64,000 nt of DNA. Origin: an uncultured Elusimicrobiales bacterium. Lineage in GTDB: Bacteria > Elusimicrobiota > Elusimicrobia > Elusimicrobiales > Elusimicrobiaceae. Position numbers and translations under genes: made by a program. Positions 49,938-57,894 of this stretch are shown piece by piece. The notes beneath the pieces are model-generated. The model saw nothing but the letters and a program-made list of their open reading frames with translations, had not been told where the DNA came from and ran no database searches. Every line of letters begins with the position of its first letter. The stretch's first letter is position 1. The stretch covers positions 554,837 through 618,836 of the forward strand of contig CALUXB010000001.1 of assembly GCA_944324645.1 (NCBI GenBank). The letters run 5' to 3'.

Positions 49938-51959
49938 ATGAAAAAATTGGTCATACCCCGTTGGATACAGTCTTATTTCCTATTTATGCTTGGCAACTGG
50001 GCGGTATTTGGGTTGCTGCGTGTGATTTTTTTATATGTGTTTCGCGGTGCGCTTACGCCACAGCATTACCACGAATTGTGGACCACTTTTTATATCGGCG
50101 CCAAGTTTGATTTCCGGCTGGCGGGGGCGCTGGCTATTCCGCTGGGGCTGTATTTGACGGTATATGCCTTTTGGCATAAAGCTTCCCATATTAAAAAAGC
50201 AATGTGCTGGCTGTACGCCCTGTTGGAAGCACTGGTTATGCTGGTGTATTTTGCCGATTTTGGGCATTATGCCTATATCTCTATGCGCATTAATTCCTCT
50301 GTGTTCAGCTATGCGGAAAACGCGCTCATCTCCGCCCAAATGCTGTGGGAAACCTATCCGATTATTTGGATTGTGCTGGGGCTTTTGGTGTGGGGCACCC
50401 TGAGCTATTTCTTTACCAAAAAATTGTTGACCTATGCCTTTGGGCGCGATGACAAATACCGCTGGAAAGGCAACTTGGGCTGGTTTTTCGCCGGGCTTTT
50501 GCTGACGGGCGCGCTGATGTTTGGGCAAATCAGCCAGTATCCGCTGCGCTGGAGCAACGCCTATCACTCCACCAATAATTTTATCTGCAATTTGACGTTA
50601 AATCCCGTTTTGAATCTAATGGACACATACCGCTTTGCCCGTACGAAAGAATATGATGAGGAGCAAGTGCGTAAGTATTATCCGGAAGTGTCTAAGTTCT
50701 TGGGGGTGGATGAGCCCAATGAAGAAACGCTGGACTTTACGCGCACCTTTGCCGGTGCAGAAAAGCCAAAAGATTACAATGTAGTCGTCATTTTTATGGA
50801 ATCTTTGGCTTGGAATAAAACCTCATTTACCAACCCGGATTTGGACCCGACGCCGTTTATTAAACAACTGGCGGACCAATCTATTTTATTTACCAATTTC
50901 TTTACGCCCACTTCCGCCACGGCGCGTGCGGTGTTTGCCACGCTGACCGGCTTGCCAGACGTCACGGCAGTGGAAACCAGCTCCCGCAACCCGTTGATTG
51001 TGGACCAGCATATGCCGGCTAATGCGTTAGAGGATTATGAAAAGTATTATTTCATCGGAGGCAGCTCCAGCTGGGGCAATATCCGCGGCGTGATTGAACA
51101 TAATTTGGCGGATGTTCATATGTATGAAGAAGGAAAATTTGAGCACGAAAGCCGCAACGACGTATGGGGTATTTCCGATTTGGACCTGTTCCGCGAAGCA
51201 AACCGTATTTTGGAAAAAGACCAAAAAGAAACCGGCAAGCCTTTCTTTGCGATCATCCAGACGGCAGGTTATCACCGCCCCTACACTATTCCCGATGACA
51301 ATGCCGGCTTTGTGCCAAATACCACCCTGACGGAAGCCCAAGCCAAAAAGCGCAGCTTTGTCAGCGTGGCGGAGTTTAACTCGCTCAAGCTCTCAGACCA
51401 CTTTTTGGCGGAGTTCTTCCGTATGGCGGAAAAGTCGGACTATTATAAAAATACGCTCTTTGTTATTTTCGGCGACCATGGTCTTTCTGCCCCGGAATCT
51501 GAAAACATGCCCCGCGGCTATGTGGAGCTGAACCTGATTAACCACCAGGTGCCGCTTATTTTAGCCGGCCCGGTGGTGGATGAACCCCAGGTGATAGAAG
51601 AAACCGCCAGCCAGGTGGATATTATCCCGACCATTATGGGCATTTTGGGCCGCCCGTATTTCACCCGCACTATTGGGCGCGACGCACTCAACCCCAACCG
51701 CGAGCCCGGTGCCTTTATTTATTCCTGGGCGCAAAGTCCGCATCCGATGGGCTTTGTGCAGGGGGAATACTATTACACTATCTTGGGTACCGACGGGCAG
51801 GACGGCCTGTATAAATATGCGGAAAAAGATTTCAACCGCAATTTAGCTCAGGAAGAGCCACAGCGCTATGAATATATGAAAAAAATGACGCGCGGGCTGT
51901 TTGAAACGTCCAAATATTTGTCGTATCATAACCAAAAAAAGGACGAGAGTGACAAATAA
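49938..51959 (+). CDS. LTA synthase-like sulfatase-fold membrane protein
   Basis: A 673-residue protein with five N-terminal membrane helices (to about residue 190) and an extracytoplasmic alkaline-phosphatase/sulfatase domain. VVVIFMESLAWNKTSF and TSATARAVFATLTGLPD hold the usual metal and nucleophile area; VIFGDHGLSAP is the second metal block. Relatives transfer phosphoglycerol or phosphoethanolamine. In an organism with lipid A, periplasmic glycan or LPS decoration is more likely than lipoteichoic acid. The frame extends upstream through repeats, but ATG 49938 has TTGGAGG before it. Confidence 0.88.
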   Translation: MKKLVIPRWIQSYFLFMLGNWAVFGLLRVIFLYVFRGALTPQHYHELWTTFYIGAKFDFRLAGALAIPLGLYLTVYAFWHKASHIKKAMCWLYALLEALVMLVYFADFGHYAYISMRINSSVFSYAENALISAQMLWETYPIIWIVLGLLVWGTLSYFFTKKLLTYAFGRDDKYRWKGNLGWFFAGLLLTGALMFGQISQYPLRWSNAYHSTNNFICNLTLNPVLNLMDTYRFARTKEYDEEQVRKYYPEVSKFLGVDEPNEETLDFTRTFAGAEKPKDYNVVVIFMESLAWNKTSFTNPDLDPTPFIKQLADQSILFTNFFTPTSATARAVFATLTGLPDVTAVETSSRNPLIVDQHMPANALEDYEKYYFIGGSSSWGNIRGVIEHNLADVHMYEEGKFEHESRNDVWGISDLDLFREANRILEKDQKETGKPFFAIIQTAGYHRPYTIPDDNAGFVPNTTLTEAQAKKRSFVSVAEFNSLKLSDHFLAEFFRMAEKSDYYKNTLFVIFGDHGLSAPESENMPRGYVELNLINHQVPLILAGPVVDEPQVIEETASQVDIIPTIMGILGRPYFTRTIGRDALNPNREPGAFIYSWAQSPHPMGFVQGEYYYTILGTDGQDGLYKYAEKDFNRNLAQEEPQRYEYMKKMTRGLFETSKYLSYHNQKKDESDK

Positions 51960-51983
51960 GCCCTATCTGCCGTTTTAGCGGGA

Positions 51984-52012
51984 TTGCATTAGCGGTCAGG
52001 CTGTGATAAAAT
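51984..52012 (+). promoter_or_regulatory. Promoter of lemA-M48 unit
   Basis: TTGCAT (51984-51989), 17-base spacer, TGA-TAAAAT (hexamer 52007-52012). An AGGAGA ribosome site follows before ATG 52058. Confidence 0.7.
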
Positions 52013-52057
52013 AATTTTTTAATGGGGCAGGCAACATAATAAAAACAGGAGAAAAAA

Positions 52058-52624
52058 ATGAGTGGAATAACCATAGCTGTTGTTATCGTATTAATAGTGG
52101 GGCTGTATTTTGTGATAACCTATAATGCTTTTGTAACATTGCGCAACCGGGTCAAAGAAGCTTGGAGCGATATTGAGGTGCAGCTTAAACGCCGCTACGA
52201 TTTAATTCCCAACTTGGTAGAAACGGTAAAAGGGTATGCCAAGCACGAAAGCGGTACGCTGGAAAAAGTCATCCAGGCGCGCAATATGGCTATGGGCGCT
52301 CATAGCGATATGAAAGAGGTGGCCAAGTCCGAAAATATGCTTTCCAGCGCCTTGAAAAGCATTTTTGCCCTGAGTGAAAACTACCCGGATTTGAAAGCCA
52401 ACCAAAACTTTTTGGAACTCCAGCGCGAACTGCGTGATACGGAAGACAAATTGCAGGCTTCTCGTCGTTTTTACAACGGCAATGTGTTGGCGTATAATAC
52501 CAAAGCGGAGATGTTCCCCAGCAATGCGGTGGCAAGCCTTTTTCACTTTGAAAAACAAGAATTTTTTGAACTGGATGAAGAAGAGGCAGAAGCTGCCAAA
52601 AAACCCGTTGCTGTCAAATTTTAA
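52058..52624 (+). CDS. lemA: LemA family protein
   Basis: A 188-residue protein with one N-terminal membrane helix (residues 3-23) and a helical domain. It has the family blocks YNAFVTLRNRVKEAWSDIEVQLKRRYDLIPNLVETV and YNTKAEMFPSNAVASLFHFEKQEFFELDE. The role is poorly defined. The gene is very often beside an M48 peptidase, as here (10 bases downstream), suggesting a shared membrane-quality function. Confidence 0.93.
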   Translation: MSGITIAVVIVLIVGLYFVITYNAFVTLRNRVKEAWSDIEVQLKRRYDLIPNLVETVKGYAKHESGTLEKVIQARNMAMGAHSDMKEVAKSENMLSSALKSIFALSENYPDLKANQNFLELQRELRDTEDKLQASRRFYNGNVLAYNTKAEMFPSNAVASLFHFEKQEFFELDEEEAEAAKKPVAVKF

Positions 52625-52634
52625 GAGGTTTTAA

Positions 52635-53648
52635 GTGGCTACTACCTACGATTTTATTGCACAAAACAAGCGGCGCACCTGGCTGCTTGTTTTGCTTTTC
52701 CCGTTGACTTTTGTGCTGCTGGGATATGTTTTCCTGCTGGGATATCATCATTTTGATTCGGCCTCGTATCGTTATGACGCAGTGAACGAAGAATATGCAA
52801 GAGTTTCTGCTCCTTCTTTAAACGACACGGTGGCGCAGGCCAACCAAACGGCCGTTCACGTCCTTCCGTGGCTGTGGCTGGCGGCTATGCTGTGGATAGT
52901 GATTGCCTATTTTACCGGGGACCATATGCTTTTGCGTGGGGCCGGAGCCATAGAAATACACAGGGAGGACCAGCCGGAACTTTATCGTTTGGTGGAAAAC
53001 TTATGTATTGCTTCAGGTCTTCCAATGCCACGGGTGTATGTTATTAATGATAACTCTTTAAACGCTTTTGCCACAGGGCGCGACCCGCAGCATTCGTCTG
53101 TAGCGTTGACTAAAGGCATTGTGCAGAAACTGGACCGGGTGGAGCTGGAGGGAGTGGTAGCCCACGAACTTTCGCATATCCAAAACCGAGATATCCGGCT
53201 GATGTTGATTACGGTGGCGGGGATTTCCTTTTTTACTTTTCTGTCGGAGCTTTGTTTTCGGGCCGGGCTTTCCAGCGGGCGCAGCCGCGGCAAAAATAAT
53301 GGACAAGCCGCTTTGGTCTTTTTTGTATTAGGCATCTTTTTTGCCCTTTACGGTTTTGTTGTGGCCCCGCTTATCCGGCTGGCTATTTCCCGCACCAGAG
53401 AGTTCCAGGCAGATGCTTCCGCCGCGTTAATGACGCGCAACCCGGCTGCTTTGGCCAGTGCGTTGGCTAAAATATCGGAAGATCCCCGGGTGGAAGTTTT
53501 AGATGATCATACCAGTATGGCGGCAATGTGTATTGAAAATCCTTTGTCTAAAGTTAATTTCTTTGCTTCTATTTCCGGCATTTTGGCTACGCATCCGCCG
53601 GTAGAACAGCGTATTGCCGTTCTGCGCAGAATGGACAGAGGGGTGTAG
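52635..53648 (+). CDS. M48 family metalloprotease (HtpX-like)
   Basis: A 337-residue membrane zinc protease with two N-terminal helices (about 15-35 and 75-95), the HELSH zinc motif at 177-181, a second pair of helices after it, and SRTREFQADASAA supplying the third ligand. It starts at GTG 52635 with AAGAGG six bases upstream. It forms a pair with lemA; together they look like a membrane protein quality-control unit. Confidence 0.91.
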   Translation: MATTYDFIAQNKRRTWLLVLLFPLTFVLLGYVFLLGYHHFDSASYRYDAVNEEYARVSAPSLNDTVAQANQTAVHVLPWLWLAAMLWIVIAYFTGDHMLLRGAGAIEIHREDQPELYRLVENLCIASGLPMPRVYVINDNSLNAFATGRDPQHSSVALTKGIVQKLDRVELEGVVAHELSHIQNRDIRLMLITVAGISFFTFLSELCFRAGLSSGRSRGKNNGQAALVFFVLGIFFALYGFVVAPLIRLAISRTREFQADASAALMTRNPAALASALAKISEDPRVEVLDDHTSMAAMCIENPLSKVNFFASISGILATHPPVEQRIAVLRRMDRGV

Positions 53649-53717
53649 CCTCTTCTTAGAACGGGACAATAAGAAAGACTCGCGTTGATGGAAAGGCTGT
53701 TTTTGCAGAATAAAACT

Positions 53718-53743
53718 CCCCGGGCCTACGCGCCCGGGGTTTC
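53718..53743 (+). terminator. Terminator of lemA-M48 unit
   Basis: CCCCGGGC/GCCCGGGG stem followed by TTTCTGTTG. The T tract is short. Confidence 0.7.
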
Positions 53744-53863
53744 TGTTGTTTGCAAATGTCCGCTGGCCCAGTTTTTTCGCCACTAAACAAAGCTTTTTTG
53801 GCGGAAGATTGTTGTCTTATCTCTTCGGCTTGCGCCCAAGATTTAGTGTGAGCTGTGTGTATA

Positions 53864-53892
53864 AAAACTCCCGTCTTTTGGACGGGAGTTTT
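53864..53892 (-). terminator. Terminator of the second LemA-like gene
   Basis: AAAACTCCCGTC pairs with GACGGGAGTTTT around TTTTG. T runs lie on both strands. Confidence 0.82.
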
Positions 53893-53905
53893 GCTTGAAG
53901 AAACT

Positions 53906-54445
53906 TTAGTGTATGATTTTATCCAGACTGGGCTCAAAATCAAAATATTCGTATTTGTCAAAATCCAGTGTGCGCGCTATCCAGTTCAGCGGAAAAACGC
54001 CGGCTAAAGTGTTAAAATCGCGCACGGCGCTGTTGTAGCGTTTCTTGCATTGTTGGATTTTGCTTTCACAAGCCAAAACATTGCGTTGTAATTTTAAAAA
54101 ATATTCATCTTTTTTGAGTTCTTGATGTTCGGAGAGCTTGGCAAACATTTTTTTAAGGTCTTGGCTCACTTCGGCTTCGCAGTCTATGCGTTTTTGCATC
54201 GTGTCTGCTTCGGCACATTTTTCTTTCATTTTACCCAAAGCATACGAAAATTCACGCTCCAGCTCTGGCAGCGCCGCTGAAGACCACGCCAGCGAAGGCA
54301 AAAGTTCCCGGCGGTTGCGCAGGCACACTTCCAGCCGGCGCTGGGCGCGAAAGACCGCCTTGCGCAGTGAAACAAATTTAAAATACGCAGCCGCCAGCAC
54401 AGCCGCGGCGGCACACATAAATCCAAATATAAACCATACCAGCAT
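53906..54445 (-). CDS. Divergent LemA-like protein
   Basis: A 179-residue protein with an N-terminal membrane helix (about 2-22). Weak but consistent LemA features are RNRRELLPSL in the first helix and, at the end, AVRDFNTLAGVFPLNWIARTLDFDKYEYFDFE. Five Cys in the helical core are unusual for the family. It faces the lemA-M48 unit tail to tail. AGGAGGGA precedes ATG 54445. Confidence 0.78.
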   Translation of the reverse strand: MLVWFIFGFMCAAAAVLAAAYFKFVSLRKAVFRAQRRLEVCLRNRRELLPSLAWSSAALPELEREFSYALGKMKEKCAEADTMQKRIDCEAEVSQDLKKMFAKLSEHQELKKDEYFLKLQRNVLACESKIQQCKKRYNSAVRDFNTLAGVFPLNWIARTLDFDKYEYFDFEPSLDKIIH

Positions 54446-54641
54446 AGTTCCCTCCTAAAAAGATTTGACGCAATCTCGTTTTATTTTTACAATAAAAGTA
54501 TAACGACAGTATAGCCGTTAATTTTCTTTTTATCAAGTCCGTTTTGTCGTTTCATTTGAAGTTGATGTCAATTTTGCAGGGCGGGTGTTCCTTTGGGAAC
54601 ACTTGGTAGAGATGTTTAACTTACTTCATAACGGAGGACGG

Positions 54642-56270
54642 ATGTTACTAACCATCATATCGTTTGTAGGATTCACCGCACTGGTGTTGGGAATTTCCTA
54701 TTTCCTCACCCGTAAAAATGATACATCCTCGCAGGAAGGTTACTTCTTGGCGGGGCGCGGTTTGACCGGCTGGATTATTGCCGCTTCGCTGTTATTGACC
54801 AATTTGTCAACAGAACAAATGGTTGGTCTTAATGGGCAAGGCTATATGTTCAATATGTCGGGTATTGGCTATGAGCTGGGAGCTTCTCTGGTGCTGATAG
54901 CGGTGGCGTTTTTCTTCTTGCCCCGCTATTTGAAAAAAGGCTATGCTACGATTCCTGATTTTATTGGCGACCGCTATGACGCTACGACCAAACAGATGGT
55001 GAATTTCCTTTTTTTGGCCGGCTATGTACTCATTTTGCTTCCTACAGTGCTGTATTCCGGCGCTATCGGTATGGGGGGTATTTTTGACATTATGGGCACC
55101 TTTAACGTCGATTATATGACGGCTATTGTGATTGTGGTGGTAGCCATCGGCGTTTTGGGTGTTATTTACAGTTTAGCCGGCGGTCTGCGCATTATGGCTA
55201 TTGCGGATACATTAAACGGAATTGGTTTGATTATCGGCGGATTAATGATTCCCGTTTTTGCCTTAATGTATGTGGGCGGGGGGGATATGCTGGGAGGTTT
55301 AAAAACGGTCGTAGAAGCCCACCCGGAGAAATTTAATGCCATTGGCGGACCCAACGACCCCGTGCCTTTCCTTACGATGTTCACCGGTATGATTTTGGTA
55401 AATCTTTTCTACTGGGGCTGCAACCAAACCATTATCCAGCGCGCTTTGGCGGCCAAGAACCTCAAAGAAGGCCAAAAAGGCCTGCTGCTGGCAGCTGTTT
55501 TTAAATTGTTTGGGCCGTTGTATTTGATTATCCCCGGCATTGTGGCTTTCCATATTTTCCAGGATAATCCGCTTAAAATTGGCGATATGGCTTACCCGAT
55601 GTTGGTCAATAAAGTGTTGCCTTTCTATTTAACGGGTTTCTTTGCTGCGGTGCTTTTTGGGGCGATTTTGAGCTCCTTTAACGCGGCGCTGAACTCTACT
55701 TCCACCTTGTTTATGTTGAACGTGTATAAACCTTATATTAAACCAGATGCTACGGATAAACAAGTGGTAGTGGCCGGCAAGGCGGTGGCGGTCATCTTGG
55801 CTATTTTCTCTATGTGTGTGGCTCCGCTGATTGCTAAAGCACCTTCTGGTTTATTTAACTATCTGCAAATGGTGAATGGGTTTTACAATGTGCCCATATT
55901 TACGCTGATTATCTTTGGTATGCTTAATAAAACCGCGCCTGCGTGGTCTGCTAAAATTACATTGGTGTTCTTTATTATCGCCTATGGTTTGACGCAGATT
56001 CCGATGGATTGGACCTCTGCCGTGCCGGTGCTGGGGTGGCTTAAGTCTATCCATTTCCTGCACGTAATGGCTATCTTGTTTGTAATTGCCATAGCCTTTA
56101 TGTATTTGGCGGGCAAATTCTCTCCTTCTGCCAACCAGTATGACGATGCCAAAGACTTGCACATAGTGGATACCACCCCGTGGAACAAAGCCGTCGCTAT
56201 GAGCGTGGCTATTGTGCTGTGTGTGTTTGCGGTGTATGTCATCTTCTCTAAATTTGGCATCGCGGCTTAA
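54642..56270 (+). CDS. Sodium:solute symporter, sugar-type SSF
   Basis: A 542-residue membrane protein with about 14 helices. SSQEGYFLAGRGLTGWIIAASLLLTNLSTEQMVGLNG and the GGLRIMAIADTLNG region resemble the vSGLT-like branch of SSF carriers, so Na+-coupled sugar uptake is likely, though the substrate is not proved. GGAGG lies 4 bases before ATG 54642; the frame extends to a GTG at 54585 and an ATG at 54612 without better signals. Confidence 0.88.
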   Translation: MLLTIISFVGFTALVLGISYFLTRKNDTSSQEGYFLAGRGLTGWIIAASLLLTNLSTEQMVGLNGQGYMFNMSGIGYELGASLVLIAVAFFFLPRYLKKGYATIPDFIGDRYDATTKQMVNFLFLAGYVLILLPTVLYSGAIGMGGIFDIMGTFNVDYMTAIVIVVVAIGVLGVIYSLAGGLRIMAIADTLNGIGLIIGGLMIPVFALMYVGGGDMLGGLKTVVEAHPEKFNAIGGPNDPVPFLTMFTGMILVNLFYWGCNQTIIQRALAAKNLKEGQKGLLLAAVFKLFGPLYLIIPGIVAFHIFQDNPLKIGDMAYPMLVNKVLPFYLTGFFAAVLFGAILSSFNAALNSTSTLFMLNVYKPYIKPDATDKQVVVAGKAVAVILAIFSMCVAPLIAKAPSGLFNYLQMVNGFYNVPIFTLIIFGMLNKTAPAWSAKITLVFFIIAYGLTQIPMDWTSAVPVLGWLKSIHFLHVMAILFVIAIAFMYLAGKFSPSANQYDDAKDLHIVDTTPWNKAVAMSVAIVLCVFAVYVIFSKFGIAA

Positions 56271-56285
56271 CAGCAAGTTATTCAA

Positions 56286-56317
56286 AAAGGCGCGCCTTAT
56301 CCGGCGCGCCTTTTTTT
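56286..56317 (+). terminator. Terminator of the symporter
   Basis: AAAGGCGCGCC/GGCGCGCCTTT stem, 6-base loop, then T7. Confidence 0.88.
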
Positions 56318-56344
56318 AAAAAATATTGCGCCGCCTGAAAAACT

Positions 56345-56353
56345 TGTTATAAT
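56345..56353 (+). promoter_or_regulatory. Extended -10 of the second RDD gene
   Basis: TGTTATAAT, 22 bases before ATG 56376, with a normal GAGAGGGAG ribosome site. Confidence 0.6.
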
Positions 56354-56375
56354 ACAAATAAGAGAGGGAGAGAAT

Positions 56376-57212
56376 ATGGAAGAACACCGCATTAATATTA
56401 TGGAAGACGCCCCCGTGCAGACGGAAGAAGAACAGGAAATGCAACCCCAACCTGCCAGTATAGCGGAGCGTTTTATTGCTTTATTGATAGACTGGGGAAT
56501 TATCAGCATTCCCTATCAGTTGTTGGCCGTATGGTATATAAAGCACAGTTTTTTGGATTTAGAGCAAATTTATTTGGTTTTAGCCGGCGTATTTATTCCT
56601 TTTATTCTGTATGAAACTATTTTTACCTGCGGCGGCCGCAGCACGTTGGGTAAGAAGCTGGTGGGCATTCGGGTAGAAGATATCCGTACTGGCCAGCCTC
56701 TTTCTTGGGGGCGCTCTTTGGTGCGTGCGTTTGGTTATTTGATTAGCGGAGTGCTGTTGATGTGTGGTTTCTTTTTGGCTCTGATAGATAACCGTAAAAG
56801 AGCTTTGCACGATTATTTGGCCGGCTCAGAGGTAATGCAGGCGCGTCCTAAGGGGTGGGGGGAGAAGACGGCCCTGACTCTGACGGGGCTGGTATTGATG
56901 TTTGTATTTGCTTCTTATGTTTATTCCCAAATTTTCAGCGGTGGTTCTTGGGCGCAGAAACGGTTGATTAACGCGGCGCAGGAACATATGCAAAAAATTG
57001 GTTATTTGGAAGAAATGCATTTCCGGCATTTCGGTTATTATACCAATGACCTGCTGCGTTTGGCTCTTTTGTCCGGGGATCCTGTGCAATTTCAGCGTGA
57101 TACGCATAAAGTACTTTATAACAAAGATTTCCGCATTGGTGTGAATGAACACGGTTACCGCATTCGTGCCCACGCCAAAGATGCCAAAAAGACTTTGGTT
57201 TCTTATCCGTAG
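56376..57212 (+). CDS. RDD family membrane protein with a C-terminal extension
   Basis: The 278-residue product has an acidic N-terminal 30 residues, then an RDD domain (AERFIALLIDWGIISIP; TCGGRSTLGKKLVGIRVED; LVRAFGYLISGVLLMCGFF). A fourth helix (about 168-188) follows, then an exported tail. The tail has a helix and a block HFGYYTNDLLRLAL that recalls the Y-x-x-NG-x-Y-x-x-DL pattern of pilins, but it lacks the C-terminal Cys pair. It has the same size and layout as the RDD-pilin gene at 26811. Function unknown. Confidence 0.8.
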   Translation: MEEHRINIMEDAPVQTEEEQEMQPQPASIAERFIALLIDWGIISIPYQLLAVWYIKHSFLDLEQIYLVLAGVFIPFILYETIFTCGGRSTLGKKLVGIRVEDIRTGQPLSWGRSLVRAFGYLISGVLLMCGFFLALIDNRKRALHDYLAGSEVMQARPKGWGEKTALTLTGLVLMFVFASYVYSQIFSGGSWAQKRLINAAQEHMQKIGYLEEMHFRHFGYYTNDLLRLALLSGDPVQFQRDTHKVLYNKDFRIGVNEHGYRIRAHAKDAKKTLVSYP

Positions 57213-57232
57213 AAAAATTGTTTTATCAAAAT

Positions 57233-57267
57233 ACCCCTCTGTGCTGTGGCAGCCAGAGGGGTTTTTA
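57233..57267 (+). terminator. Terminator of the second RDD gene
   Basis: ACCCCTCTG/CAGAGGGGT stem with a 12-base loop, then T5. Confidence 0.82.
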
Positions 57268-57330
57268 AATGGAGTCTTTGCGGCTTATAGAGGATTTTTT
57301 ACAAGAGCCCAGCCTCTCTTTGGAGAAAAA

Positions 57331-57362
57331 CAAAAACCCCGGTTCAACCGGGGTTTTGTTTA
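57331..57362 (-). terminator. Terminator of the DksA/TraR gene
   Basis: AAACCCCGGTT pairs almost end to end with AACCGGGGTTT. T runs flank both sides. Confidence 0.8.
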
Positions 57363-57369
57363 AGTAAAA

Positions 57370-57747
57370 CTAACCGTTATGACGTTCCGAGGAATGTTGA
57401 CAGTTGACGCAATAGCGGGCAAAAGGCAAAGCTTTAATACGTTTTTTGGGGATAGGCTGTCGGCACAGTTCACAGCGGCCATAAATGCCTTTTTCAATTT
57501 TGCGCAAAGCAGCTTCAATCTGCCCGATGGTATTGTGGGAATTGCCGGAAAGTTCAAATAAAATTTCTTTATCTAAACTTTGGCTGGCGGCGTCAATCGG
57601 GTCGCCCACTTCGGCTTCGGGCATATCCATATTTTTTTTGTCTTTAAGGCGTTTTTCTGCGTCGGCTTTTAACTCTTCCAAATGTTTTTTTATTTCTTTA
57701 ATTTCCGCCGCGGTTAATGCGTCTTTGCTGTTTTTCTTGGTTACCAT
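57370..57747 (-). CDS. DksA/TraR C4-type zinc-finger protein
   Basis: A 125-residue protein with a coiled coil (about 12-50), an acidic turn GDPIDAAS in the position of the DksA tip region, and a C-terminal C4 zinc finger (CELC...CVNC). Members bind the RNA polymerase secondary channel and alter initiation, often with ppGpp. It is shorter than E. coli DksA, so it may be a DksA-like regulator rather than an equivalent. AGGAG precedes ATG 57747. Confidence 0.88.
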   Translation of the reverse strand: MVTKKNSKDALTAAEIKEIKKHLEELKADAEKRLKDKKNMDMPEAEVGDPIDAASQSLDKEILFELSGNSHNTIGQIEAALRKIEKGIYGRCELCRQPIPKKRIKALPFARYCVNCQHSSERHNG

Positions 57748-57847
57748 TTCGGGTACTCCTTTAATTATTCAAATCTTCGGCTTGGACAAATGCGCCGTTT
57801 GATTAATGTAGCAAATACGAACGACCAATGCAAGGGGGCCCAGATAT

Positions 57848-57856
57848 TGTTATAAT
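57848..57856 (+). promoter_or_regulatory. Extended -10 of the MsbA-like gene
   Basis: TGTTATAAT, 39 bases before ATG 57895. A GGAG ribosome site lies 14 bases before the ATG. Confidence 0.6.
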
Positions 57857-57894
57857 AAAGAATATTCATTCTCAATTGCGGAGCGTGCCCCCGA

